From Utricularia gibba (lineage: Eukaryota; Streptophyta; Magnoliopsida; Lamiales; Lentibulariaceae), in NCBI GenBank assembly GCA_002189035.1, contig NEEC01000337.1, positions 1-20,942 of the forward strand: a stretch of 20,942 nt of DNA, in the 5' to 3' direction. A model generated the notes under the pieces. It saw only the letters and a list, made by a program, of their open reading frames with translations. It was not told the DNA's origin and did no database searches. This document shows, piece by piece, positions 1-10,061 of the stretch. How positions within the stretch are numbered: position 1 is the first letter of the stretch; each line of letters begins with the position of its first letter. The translations under genes and the position numbers were made by a program.

Positions 1-34
1 GAAGAGTTAGCATCTGCATGTTTTGGAAGAGGTG

Positions 35-49
35 CTTCGTGGACCGGGA
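35..49 (+). other. Degenerate CENP-B-box-like segment (u1)
   Basis: The 15-bp segment CTTCGTGGACCGGGA keeps the TTCG and CGGG ends of the 17-bp CENP-B box but is two bases short, so the fixed spacing of the known box is not met. The same 15-mer is at 7435-7449 (u15) and 17516-17530 (u34), and a 14-bp form at 1096-1109 (u3). Most copies have ccagg or cagg instead and lack CGGG. Probably chance similarity. Confidence 0.25.
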
Positions 50-260
50 TGTGCGACATAGTCATTTCATTGCGCATCACATTCGGGTGCAGCCGAAAAA
101 TCACACGTGCACTGGATTCGTTAAAAGTAAACATTTTTGCGTACCTGGTGTATAATAGTGTTGGGATAAGTGATGCACGAAATTCATGATGTAACATGTG
201 ACTTTTTTCCATCTTGATCGCATATCCGATGAAGTTTGACACAATATGTTTTGGCTGTTG

Positions 261-367
261 ATTGATGCAATTAGTTGCCGATACTTCTGATTCTTGATAC
301 ACCATTCCCATACACCATGTCTCTAGTGGCTATTTGATTCTTTTGCCGTGTATCCCTTTGCATCAAT
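261..367. repeat. 10-bp inverted repeat with 87-bp spacer (u1 example)
   Basis: attgatgcaa at 261-270 is the exact reverse complement of ttgcatcaat at 358-367. The right arm abuts the length-variable s12. Copies with gattcaa (u3, u16, u28, u32, u38) have a mismatched left arm, so pairing is not maintained across the array. Confidence 0.6.
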
Positions 368-475
368 TTCGAGAACGAGAAGCACATTATTAAACGCAGC
401 CACCAAGGAAGGACACGTAAGACACTTTTCGTTGTGGTTTGTTTTTAATATGTCCAAGTTATGGGACAAACGTAA

Positions 476-497
476 CTCCAAATTATACTACTTGGAG
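476..497. repeat. Conserved 6-bp dyad CTCCAA/TTGGAG (u1 example)
   Basis: CTCCAA (476-481) and TTGGAG (492-497) are perfect inverted arms around a 10-bp A/T-rich spacer. Both arms are intact in every copy I read, including copies where the spacer varies (u2 tacttttgg; one A lost in u4, u7, u35 and u36; tacttctt copies). A second dyad, AGTTA (457-461) and TAACT (473-477), overlaps the left arm, so the two hairpins would exclude each other. No function can be inferred. Confidence 0.75.
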
Positions 498-527
498 CAC
501 GAATAGGGCTTCCCAATGGTGTGCTAT

Positions 528-1061
528 GAAGAGTTAGCATCTGCATGTTTTGGAAGAGGTGCTTCGTGGACCAGGATGTGCGACCTAGTCATTTCATTGC
601 GCATCACCATTCGGGGTGCAGCCGAAAAAATCACACGTGCACTGGATTCGTTAAAAGTAAACATTTTTGCGTACCTGGAGTATAATAGTGTTGGGATAAG
701 TGATGCCACGAAATTCATGATGTAACATGTGACTTTTTTCCATCTTGATCGCATATCCGATGAAGTTTGACACCATATGTTTTGGCTGTTGATTGATGCA
801 ATTAGTTGCCATGATACTTCTGATTCTTGATACACCATTCCCATACACCATGTCTCTAGTGGCTATTTGATTCTTTTGCCGTGTATCTTGTTTGCATCAA
901 TTTCGAGAACGAGAAGCACATTATTAAACGCAGCCACCAAGGAAGGACACGTAAGACACTTTTCGTTGTGGTTTGTTTTTAATATGTCCACAGTTATGGG
1001 ACAAACGTAACTCCAAATTATACTTTTGGAGCACGAATAGGGCTGCCCAATGGTGTGCTAT
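528..1061 (+). repeat. Satellite monomer u2
   Basis: 534 bp. Common alleles apart from the rare gacctag at s3 (shared only with u13 and u24), six A after gccg, tatcttgtttgc, and a private tacttttgg at s14. Private ggctgccc replaces ggcttccc near the right end. Confidence 0.95.
610..626. repeat. Polymorphic dyad TTCGG/CCGAA (u2 example)
   Basis: TTCGG (610-614) and CCGAA (622-626) form a perfect 5-bp inverted repeat with a 7-bp spacer, or 6 bp in cggg copies. Copies with gcctaa at s5 (u4, u11, u23, u30, u33, u39) lose the G and break the right arm. Confidence 0.65.
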
Positions 1062-1566
1062 GAAGAGTTAGGCTCTGCATGTTTTGGAAGAGGTGCTTCG
1101 TGACCGGGATGTGCGACATAGTCATTTCATTGCGCATCACCATTCGGGGTGCAGCCGAAAAATCACACGTTTACTGGATTCGTTAAAAGTAAACATTTTT
1201 GCGTACCTGGTGTATAATAGTGTTGGGATAAGTGATGCCACGAAATTCATGATGTAACATGTGACTTTTTCCATCTTGATCGCATATCCGATGAAGTTTG
1301 ACACATATGTTTGGCTGTTGATTGATTCAATTAGTTGCCATGATACTTCTGATTCTTGATACACCATTCCCATACACCATGTCTCTAGTGGCTATTTGAT
1401 TCTTTTGCCGTGTATCCCATTTGCATCAATTTCGAGAACGAGAAGCACATTATTAAACGCAGCCACCAAGGAAGGACACGTAAGACACTTTTCGTTGTGG
1501 TTTGTTTTTAATATGTCCAAGTTATGGGACAAACGAACTCCAAATTATACTACTTGGAGCACGAAT
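1062..1566 (+). repeat. Satellite monomer u3, right end truncated
   Basis: 505 bp, the shortest full-phase copy. It ends at gcacgaat, after which the usual 30 or so bases are replaced by the junction scar. Carries gttaggctctg (an extra g), tgaccggg, tttactgg, ctggtg, 5 T, cacatatgtttgg and gattcaa. A base is lost in aaacgaactcc. Confidence 0.93.
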
Positions 1567-1610
1567 TAATATTGGCTCTGTTTTGAAGAGGGCATGTCTT
1601 CGTAGACAGG
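1567..1610 (+). repeat. Rearranged monomer junction (scar)
   Basis: Between gcacgaat and aggatgtgcgac every other junction has about 68 bp; here there are about 41. The sequence begins taatatt, then holds recognisable scraps of the normal left end in altered form: ggctctg, ttttg, aagagg, then gcatg (normally before ttttg), then cttcgtagac. The normal agggcttccc and the monomer-start motif are missing. This looks like a deletion with local reshuffling, or a junction between once separate array segments; it could also be an assembly or consensus error. Confidence 0.85.
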
Positions 1611-2092
1611 ATGTGCGACATAGTCATTTCATTGCGCATCACCATTCGGGTGCAGCCTAAAAATCACACGTGCACTGGATTCGTTAAAAGTAAACATTTT
1701 TGCGTACCTGGAGTATAATAGTGTTGGGATAAGTGATGCCACGAAATTCATGATGTAACATGTGACTTTTTCCATCTTGATCGCATATCCGATGAAGTTT
1801 GACACCATATGTTTTGGCTGTTGATTGATGCAATTAGTTGCCATGATACTTCTGATTCTTGATACACCATTCCCATACACCATGTCTCTAGTGGCTATTT
1901 GATTCTTTTGCCGTGTATCTTGTTTGCATCATTTCGAGAACGAGAAGCACATTATTAAACGCAGCCACCAAGGAAGGACACGTAAGACACTTTTCGTTGT
2001 GGTTTGTTTTTAATATGTCCACAGTTATGGGACAAACGTAACTCCAATTATACTACTTGGAGCACGAATAGGGCTTCCCAATGGTGTGCTAT
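1567..2092 (+). repeat. Satellite monomer u4 with rearranged left end
   Basis: 526 bp including the scar at 1567-1610. After the scar the copy is ordinary: cggg, gcctaa, gcactgg, ctggag, 5 T, caccatatg, tatcttgtttgc, tccacagtt. Private losses of one A occur in gcatcatttcg and in actccaatta (the latter also in u7, u35 and u36). Confidence 0.9.
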
Positions 2093-2623
2093 GAAGAGTT
2101 AGCTCTGCATGTTTTGGAAGAGGTGCTTCGTGGACCGGATGTGCGACATAGTCATTTCATTGCGCATCACCATTCGGGGTGCAGCCGAAAAATCACACGT
2201 GCACTGGATTCGTTAAAAGTAAACATTTTTGCGTACCTGGAGTATAATAGTGTTGGGATAAGTGATGCCACGAAATTCATGATGTAACATGTGACTTTTT
2301 TCCATCTTGATCGCATATCCGATGAAGTTTGACACCATATGTTTTGGCTGTTGATTGATGCAATTAGTTGCCATGATACTTCTGATTCTTGATACACCAT
2401 TCCATACACCATGTCTCTAGTGGCTATTTGATTCTTTTGCCGTGTATCCCATTTGCATCAATTTCGAGAACGAGAAGCACATTATTAAACGCAGCCACCA
2501 AGGAAGGACACGTAAGACACTTTTCGTTGTGGTTTGTTTTTAATATGTCCACAGTTATGGGACAAACGTAACTCCAAATTATACTACTTGGAGCACGAAT
2601 AGGGCTTCCCAATGGTGTGCTAT
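2093..2623 (+). repeat. Satellite monomer u5
   Basis: 531 bp. gctctg, tggaccgg, cgggg, ctggag, 6 T, caccatatg, tatcccatttgc, tccacagtt. One c is lost in accattccatac. First of three consecutive copies (u5-u7) with gctctg. Confidence 0.95.
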
Positions 2624-3154
2624 GAAGAGTTAGCTCTGCATGTTTTGGAAGAGGTGCTTCGTGACAGGATGTGCGACATAGTCATTTCATTGCGCATCAC
2701 CATTCGGGGTGCAGCCGAAAAATCACACGTGCACTGGATTCGTTAAAAGTAAACATTTTTGCGTACCTGGAGTATAATAGTGTTGGGATAAGTGATGCCA
2801 CGAAATTCATGATGTAACATGTGACTTTTTTCCATCTTGATCGCATATCCGATGAAGTTTGACACCATATGTTTTGGCTGTTGATTGATGCAATTAGTTG
2901 CCATGATACTTCTGATTCTTGATACACCATTCCCATACACCATGTCTCTAGTGGCTATTTGATTCTTTTTCCGTGTATCTTGTTTGCATCAATTTCGAGA
3001 ACGAGAAGCACATTATTAAACGCAGCCACCAAGGAAGGACACGTAAGACACTTTTCGTTGTGGTTTGTTTTTAATATGTCCACAGTTATGGGACAAACGT
3101 AACTCCAAATTATACTACTTGGAGCACGAATAGGGCTTCCCAATGGTGTGCTAT
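2624..3154 (+). repeat. Satellite monomer u6
   Basis: 531 bp. gctctg, tgacagg, cgggg, 6 T, caccatatg, tatcttgtttgc, tccacagtt. Private cttttTccgtg replaces cttttgccgtg just before s12. Confidence 0.95.
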
Positions 3155-3682
3155 GAAGAGTTAGCTCTGCATGTTTTGGAAGAGGTGCTTCGTGGACCGG
3201 ATGTGCGACATAGTCATTTCATTGCGCATCACCATTCGGGTGCAGCCGAAAAATCACACGTGCACTGGATTCGTTAAAAGTAAACATTTTTGCGTACCTG
3301 GAGTATAATAGTGTTGGGATAAGTGATGCCACGAAATTCATGATGTAACATGTGACTTTTTCCATCTTGATCGCATATCCGATGAAGTTTGACACAATAT
3401 GTTTTGGCTGTTGATTGATGCAATTAGTTGCCATGATACTTCTGATTCTTGATACACCATTCCCATACACCATGTCTCTAGTGGCTATTTGATTCTTTTG
3501 CCGTGTATCCCATTTGCATCAATTTCGAGAACGAGAAGCACATTATTAAACGCAGCCACCAAGGAAGGACACGTAAGACACTTTTCGTTGTGGTTTGTTT
3601 TTAATATGTCCAAGTTATGGGACAAACGTAACTCCAATTATACTACTTGGAGCACGAATAGGGCTTCCCAATGGTGTGCTAT
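3155..3682 (+). repeat. Satellite monomer u7
   Basis: 528 bp. gctctg, tggaccgg, cggg, 5 T, cacaatatg, tatcccatttgc, tccaagtt, and actccaatta with one A lost. Its aatatg allele starts a run found every third copy (u7, u10, u13, u16, u19, u22). Confidence 0.95.
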
Positions 3683-4212
3683 GAAGAGTTAGCATCTGCA
3701 TGTTTTGGAAGAGGTGCTTCGTGACCAGGATGTGCGACATAGTCATTTCATTGCGCATCACCATTCGGGGTGCAGCCGAAAAATCACACGTGCACTGGAT
3801 TCGTTAAAAGTAAACATTTTTGCGTACCTGGAGTATAATAGTGTTGGGATAAGTGATGCCACGAAATTCATGATGTAACATGTGACTTTTTCCATCTTGA
3901 TCGCATATCCGATGAAGTTTGACACATATGTTTTGGCTGTTGATTGATGCAATTAGTTGCCATGATACTTCTGATTCTTGATACACCATTCCCATACACC
4001 ATGTCTCTAGTGGCTATTTGATTCTTTTGCCGTGTATCCCATTTGCATCAATTTCGAGAACGAGAAGCACATTATTAAACGCAGCCACCAAGGAAGGACA
4101 CGTAAGACACTTTTCGTTGTGGTTTGTTTTTAATATGTCCAAAGTTATGGGACAAACGTAACTCCAAATTATACTACTTGGAGCACGAATAGGGCTTCCC
4201 AATGGTGTGCTA
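3683..4212 (+). repeat. Satellite monomer u8
   Basis: 530 bp. Common alleles with tgaccagg, cgggg, 5 T, cacatatg, tatcccatttgc and tccaaagtt. The tccaaagtt allele is shared with the next copy, u9, and with u30. Confidence 0.95.
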
Positions 4213-4743
4213 AAGAGTTAGCATCTGCATGTTTTGGAAGGTGCTTCGTGGACCAGGATGTGCGACATAGTCATTTCATTGCGCATCACCATTCGGGTGC
4301 AGCCGAAAAAATCACACGTGCACTGGATTCGTTAAAAGTAAACATTTTTGCGTACCTGGAGTATAATAGTGTTGGGATAAGTGATGCCACGAAATTCATG
4401 ATGTAACATGTGACTTTTTTCCATCTTGATCGCATATCCGATGAAGTTTGACACCATATGTTTTGGCTGTTGATTGATGCAATTAGTTGCCATGATACTT
4501 CTGATTCTTGATACACCATTCCCATACACCATGTCTCTAGTGGCTATTTGATTCTTTTGCCGTGTATCCCATTTGCATCAATTTCGAGAACGAGAAGCAC
4601 ATTATTAAACGCAGCCACCAAGGAAGGACGCGTAAGACACTTTTCGTTGTGGTTTGTTTTTAATATGTCCAAAGTTATGGGACAAACGTAACTCCAAATT
4701 ATACTACTTGGAGCACGAATAGGGCTTCCCAATGGTGTGCTAT
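4213..4743 (+). repeat. Satellite monomer u9
   Basis: 531 bp. The start is gctaaagagtt (two bases lost) and ggaagaggtg is shortened to ggaaggtg. Otherwise common alleles with cggg, six A, 6 T, caccatatg, tatcccatttgc and tccaaagtt. A private ggacgcg replaces ggacacg. Confidence 0.94.
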
Positions 4744-5277
4744 GAAGAGTTAGCATCTGCATGTTTTGGAAGAGGTGCTTCGTGGACCAGGATGTGCGAC
4801 ATAGTCATTTCATTGCGCATCACCATTCGGGGTGCAGCCGAAAAATCACACGTGCACTGGATTCGTTAAAAGTAAACATTTTTGCGTACCTGGAGTATAA
4901 TAGTGTTGGGATAAGTGATGCCACGAAATTCATGATGTAACATGTGACTTTTTTCCATCTTGATCGCATATCCGATGAAGTTTGACACAATATGTTTTGG
5001 CTGTTGATTGATGCAATTAGTTGCCATGATACTTCTGATTCTTGATACACCATTCCCATACACCATGTCTCTAGTGGCTATTTGATTCTTTTGCCGTGTA
5101 TCCCATTTGCATCAATTTCGAGAACGAGAAGCACATTATTAAACGCAGCCACCAAGGAAGGACACGTAAGACACTTTTCGTTGTGGTTTGTTTTTAATAT
5201 GTCCGCAGTTATGGGACAAACGTAACTCCAAATTATACTACTTGGAGCACGAATAGGGCTTCCCAATGGTGTGCTAT
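4744..5277 (+). repeat. Satellite monomer u10
   Basis: 534 bp. Common alleles with tggaccagg, cgggg, 6 T, cacaatatg, tatcccatttgc, tccgcagtt. Matches u21 and u32 (11 and 22 copies later) at s4, s8 and s9. Confidence 0.95.
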
Positions 5278-5807
5278 GAAGAGTTAGCATCTGCATGTTT
5301 TGGAAGAGGTGCTTCGTGACAGGATGTGCGACATAGTCATTTCATTGCGCATCACCATTCGGGTGCAGCCTAAAAATCACACGTGCACTGGATTCGTTAA
5401 AAGTAAACATTTTTGCGTACCTGGAGTATAATAGTGTTGGGATAAGTGATGCCACGAAATTCATGATGTAACATGTGACTTTTTTCCATCTTGATCGCAT
5501 ATCCGATGAAGTTTGACACCATATGTTTTGGCTGTTGATTGATGCAATTAGTTGCCATGATACTTCTGATTCTTGATACACCATTCCCATACACCATGTC
5601 TCTAGTGGCTATTTGATTCTTTTGCCGTGTATCCCATTTGCATCAATTTCGAGAACGAGAAGCACATTATTAAACGCAGCCACCAAGGAAGGACACGTAA
5701 GACACTTTTCGTTGTGGTTTGTTTTTAATATGTCCCAGTTATGGGACAAACGTAACTCCAAATTATACTACTTGGAGCACGAATAGGGCTTCCCAATGGT
5801 GTGCTAG
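5278..5807 (+). repeat. Satellite monomer u11
   Basis: 530 bp. tgacagg, cggg, gcctaa, ctggag, 6 T, caccatatg, tatcccatttgc, tcccagtt. It ends in gctaggaag rather than gctatgaag, an ending shared only with u33, which has the same left-half alleles. Confidence 0.95.
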
Positions 5808-6338
5808 GAAGAGTTAGCTCTGCATGTTTTGGAAGAGGTGCTTCGTGACCGGATGTGCGACATAGTCATTTCATTGCGCATCACCATTCGGGGTGCAGCC
5901 GAAAAATCACACGTTTACTGGATTCGTTAAAAGTAAACATTTTTGCGTACCTGGTGTATAATAGTGTTGGGATAAGTGATGCCACGAAATTCATGATGTA
6001 ACATGTGACTTTTTCCATCTTGATCGCATATCCGATGAAGTTTGACACCAATATGTTTTGGCAGTTGATTGATGCAATTAGTTGCCATGATACTTCTGAT
6101 TCTTGATACACCATTCCCATACACCATGTCTCTAGTGGCTATTTGATTCTTTTGCCGTGTATCCCATTTGCATCAATTTCGAGAACGAGAAGCACATTAT
6201 TAAACGCAGCCACCAAGGAAGGACACGTAAGACACTTTTCGTTGTGGTTTGTTTTTAATATGTCCGCAGTTATGGGACAAACGTAACTCCAAATTATACT
6301 ACTTGGAGCACGAATAGGGCTTCCCAATGGTGTGCTAT
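5808..6338 (+). repeat. Satellite monomer u12
   Basis: 531 bp. gctctg, tgaccgg, cgggg, tttactgg, ctggtg, 5 T, caccaatatg, ggcagttg, tatcccatttgc, tccgcagtt. It is a full example of the minority haplotype (gctctg + tttactgg + ctggtg). Confidence 0.95.
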
Positions 6339-6871
6339 GAAGAGTTAGCATCTGCATGTTTTGGAAGAGGTGCTTCGTGGACCAGGATGTGCGACCTAGT
6401 CATTTCATTGCGCATCACCATTCGGGGTGCAGCCGAAAAATCACACGTGCACTGGATTCGTTAAAAGTAAACATTTTTGCGTACCTGGAGTATAATAGTG
6501 TTGGGATAAGTGATGCCACGAAATTCATGATGTAACATGTGACTTTTTTCCATCTTGATCGCATATCCGATGAAGTTTGACACAATATGTTTGGCTGTTG
6601 ATTGATGCAATTAGTTGCCATGATACTTCTGATTCTTGATACACCATTCCCATACACCATGTCTCTAGTGGCTATTTGATTCTTTTGCCGTGTATCCCAT
6701 TTGCATCAATTTCGAGAACGAGAAGCACATTATTAAACGCAGCCACCAAGGAAGGACACGTAAGACACTTTTCGTTGTGGTTTGTTTTTAATATGTCCAC
6801 AGTTATGGGACAAACGTAACTCCAAATTATACTACTTGGAGCACGAATAGGGCTTCCCAATGGTGTGCTAT
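6339..6871 (+). repeat. Satellite monomer u13
   Basis: 533 bp. Common alleles with the rare gacctag, cgggg, 6 T, cacaatatg followed by tttgg (one T short), tatcccatttgc, tccacagtt. It matches u2 and u24 at the rare s3 allele. Confidence 0.95.
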
Positions 6872-7401
6872 GAAGAGTTAGCATCTGCATGTTTTGGAAG
6901 AGGTGCTTCGTGACCGGATGTGCGACATAGTCATTTCATTGCGCATCACCATTCGGGGTGCAGCCGAAAAATCACACGTGCACTGGATTCGTTAAAAGTA
7001 AACATTTTTGCGTACCTGGAGTATAATAGTGTTGGGATAAGTGATGCCACGAAATTCATGATGTAACATGTGACTTTTTCCATCTTGATCGCATATCCGA
7101 TGAAGTTTGACACCATATGTTTTGGAGTTGATTGATGCAATTAGTTGCCATGATACTTCTGATTCTTGATACACCATTCCCATACACCATGTCTCTAGTG
7201 GCTATTTGATTCTTTTGCCGTGTATCCCATTTGCATCAATTTCGAGAACGAGAAGCACATTATTAAACGCAGCCACCAAGGAAGGACACGTAAGACACTT
7301 TTCGTTGTGGTTTGTTTTTAATATGTCCGCAGTTATGGGACAAACGTAACTCCAAATTATACTACTTGGAGCACGAATAGGGCTTCCCAATGGTGTGCTA
7401 T
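6872..7401 (+). repeat. Satellite monomer u14
   Basis: 530 bp. catctg, tgaccgg, cgggg, ctggag, 5 T, caccatatg, tatcccatttgc, tccgcagtt. s10 is a private ggagttg, which could be ggcagttg with one base lost. Confidence 0.95.
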
Positions 7402-7933
7402 GAAGAGTTAGCTCTGCATGTTTTGGAAGAGGTGCTTCGTGGACCGGGATGTGCGACATAGTCATTTCATTGCGCATCACCATTCGGGGTGCAGCCGAAA
7501 AATCACACGTGCACTGGATTCGTTAAAAGTAAACATTTTTGCGTACCTGGTGTATAATAGTGTTGGGATAAGTGATGCCACGAAATTCATGATGTAACAT
7601 GTGACTTTTTCCATCTTGATCGCATATCCGATGAAGTTTGACACCATATGTTTTGGCAGTTGATTGATGCAATTAGTTGCCATGATACTTCTGATTCTTG
7701 ATACACCATTCCCATACACCATGTCTCTAGTGGCTATTTGATTCTTTTGCCGTGTATCCCATTTGCATCAATTTCGAGAACGAGAAGCACATTATTAAAC
7801 GCAGCCACCAAGGAAGGACACGTAAGACACTTTTCGTTGTGGTTTGTTTTTAATATGTCCACAGTTATGGGACAAACGTAACTCCAAATTATACTACTTG
7901 GAGCACGAATAGGGCTTCCCAATGGTGTGCTAT
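7402..7933 (+). repeat. Satellite monomer u15
   Basis: 532 bp. gctctg, tggaccggg, cgggg, gcactgg, ctggtg, 5 T, caccatatg, ggcagttg, tatcccatttgc, tccacagtt. Minority haplotype except for s6. Confidence 0.95.
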
Positions 7934-8467
7934 GAAGAGTTAGCATCTGCATGTTTTGGAATAGGTGCTTCGTGGACCAGGATGTGCGACATAGTCATTT
8001 CATTGCGCATCACCATTCGGGGTGCAGCCGAAAAATCACACGTGCACTGGATTCGTTAAAAGTAAACATTTTTGCGTACCTGGAGTATAATAGTGTTGGG
8101 ATAAGTGATGCCACGAAATTCATGATGTAACATGTGACTTTTTTCCATCTTGATCGCATATCCGATGAAGTTTGACACAATATGTTTTGGCTGTTGATTG
8201 ATTCAATTAGTTGCCATGATACTTCTGATTCTTGATACACCATTCCCATACACCATGTCTCTAGTGGCTATTTGATTCTTTTGCCGTGTATCCCATTTGC
8301 ATCAATTTCGAGAACGAGAAGCACATTATTAAACGCAGCCACCAAGGAAGGACACGTAAGACACTTTTCGTTGTGGTTTGTTTTTAATATGTCCGCAGTT
8401 ATGGGACAAACGTAACTCCAAATTATACTACTTGGAGCACGAATAGGGCTTCCCAATGGTGTGCTAT
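7934..8467 (+). repeat. Satellite monomer u16
   Basis: 534 bp. tggaccagg, cgggg, 6 T, cacaatatg, gattcaa, tatcccatttgc, tccgcagtt. A private ggaataggtg replaces ggaagaggtg near the start. Confidence 0.95.
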
Positions 8468-8998
8468 GAAGAGTTAGCATCTGCATGTTTTGGAAGAGGT
8501 GCTTCGTGACCAGGATGTGCGACATAGTCATTTCATTGCGCATCACCATTCGGGTGCAGCCGAAAAATCACACGTGCACTGGATTCGTTAAAAGTAAACA
8601 TTTTTGCGTACCTGGAGTATAATAGTGTTGGGATAAGTGATGCCACGAAATTCATGATGTAACATGTGACTTTTTCCATCTTGATCGCATATCCGATGAA
8701 GTTTGACACCATATGTTTTGGCTGTTGATTGATGCAATTAGTTGCCATGATACTTCTGATTCTTGATACACCATTCCCATACACCATGTCTCTAGTGGCT
8801 ATTTGATTCTTTTGCCGTGTATCCCATTTGCATCAATTTCGAGAACGAGAAGCACATTATTAAACGCAGCCACCAAGGAAGGACACGTAAGACACTTTTC
8901 GTTGTGGTTTGTTTTTAATATGTCCGCAGTTATGGGACAAACGTAACTCCAAATTATACTACTTGGAGCACGAATAGGGCTTCCCAATGGTGTGCTAT
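8468..8998 (+). repeat. Satellite monomer u17
   Basis: 531 bp. Common alleles with tgaccagg, cggg, 5 T, caccatatg, tatcccatttgc, tccgcagtt. Middle of a run of three copies (u16-u18) with tccgcagtt. Confidence 0.95.
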
Positions 8999-9529
8999 GA
9001 AGAGTTAGCATCTGCATGTTTTGGAAGAGGTGCTTCGTGGACCAGGATGTGCGACATAGTCATTTCATTGCGCATCACCATTCGGGTGCAGCCGAAAAAT
9101 CACACGTGCACTGGATTCGTTAAAAGTAAACATTTTTGCGTACCTGGGTATAATAGTGTTGGGATAAGTGATGCCACGAAATTCATGATGTAACATGTGA
9201 CTTTTTCCATCTTGATCGCATATCCGATGAAGTTTGACACCATATGTTTTGGCAGTTGATTGATGCAATTAGTTGCCATGATACTTCTGATTCTTGATAC
9301 ACCATTCCCATACACCATGTCTCTAGTGGCTATTTGATTCTTTTGCCGTGTATCCCATTTGCATCAATTTCGAGAACGAGAAGCACATTATTAAACGCAG
9401 CCACCAAGGAAGGACACGTAAGACACTTTTCGTTGTGGTTTGTTTTTAATATGTCCGCAGTTATGGGACAAACGTAACTCCAAATTATACTTCTTGGAGC
9501 ACGAATAGGGCTTCCCAATGGTGTGCTAT
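8999..9529 (+). repeat. Satellite monomer u18
   Basis: 531 bp. tggaccagg, cggg, ctgggt, 5 T, caccatatg, ggcagttg, tatcccatttgc, tccgcagtt, tacttctt. The ctgggt allele is shared only with u26. Confidence 0.95.
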
Positions 9530-10061
9530 GAAGAGTTAGCATCTGCATGTTTTGGAAGAGGTGCTTCGTGGACCAGGATGTGCGACATAGTCATTTCATT
9601 GCGCATCACCATTCGGGGTGCAGCCGAAAAATCACACGTGCACTGGATTCGTTAAAAGTAAACATTTTTGCGTACCTGGAGTATAATAGTGTTGGGATAA
9701 GTGATGCCACGAAATTCATGATGTAACATGTGACTTTTTTCCATCTTGATCGCATATCCGATGAAGTTTGACACCAATATGTTTCGGCTGTTGATTGATC
9801 AATTAGTTGCCATGATACTTCTGATTCTTGATACACCATTCCCATACACCATGTCTCTAGTGGCTATTTGATTCTTTTGCCGTGTATCTTTTTGCATCAA
9901 TTTCGAGAACGAGAAGCACATTATTAAACGCAGCCACCAAGGAAGGACACGTAAGACACTTTTCGTTGTGGTTTGTTTTTAATATGTCCACAGTTATGGA
10001 CAAACGTAACTCCAAATTATACTTCTTGGAGCACGAATAGGGCTTCCCAATGGTGTGCTAT
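9530..10061 (+). repeat. Satellite monomer u19
   Basis: 532 bp. tggaccagg, cgggg, 6 T, caccaatatg then tttcgg (shared only with u32), a private gatcaatt with one base lost at s11, tatctttttgc, tccacagtt, tacttctt. One g is lost in ttatggacaa. Confidence 0.95.

Larger units (their letters stand above)
1..527 (+). repeat. Satellite monomer u1
   Basis: 527 bp; the phase start coincides with the window edge. Carries tggaccggg, cggg, ctggtg, 6 T, cacaatatg, tatccctttgc and tccaagtt. Several private single-base losses occur: atcacattcg for atcaccattcg, gatgcacg for gatgccacg, and ttgccgatac for ttgccatgatac. ctggtg and aatatg link it to u12 and u34. Confidence 0.95.
5808..10061 (+). repeat. Trimeric higher-order block, u12-u19
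   Basis: Alleles repeat every third monomer. The ggcagttg allele with a non-ctggag s7 is in u12, u15 and u18. The next copies (u13, u16, u19) carry a 6-T run and an aatatg s9 allele. The third copies (u14, u17) carry 5 T and caccatatg. T-run lengths over u12-u19 read 5,6,5,5,6,5,5,6. Starts of equivalent copies are 1594-1597 bp apart. The pattern is imperfect because s4 and s13 do not follow it throughout. Assigned by hand alignment. Confidence 0.7.

Noticed and set aside
640-655. tRNA or SINE B-box (ctggattcgtta)
   Set aside because: It differs from the GGTTCRANNCC consensus, there is no A-box upstream, and no cloverleaf could be drawn.
670-690. TATAAT-like motif (gagtataatag) as a promoter
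   Set aside because: It is A/T-rich satellite sequence with no well-spaced upstream element and no gene downstream.
899-918. Heat-shock-element-like TTCgaGAAc with a following GAA
   Set aside because: Only one correctly spaced TTC/GAA pair is present; the third GAA is out of register and in the wrong orientation.
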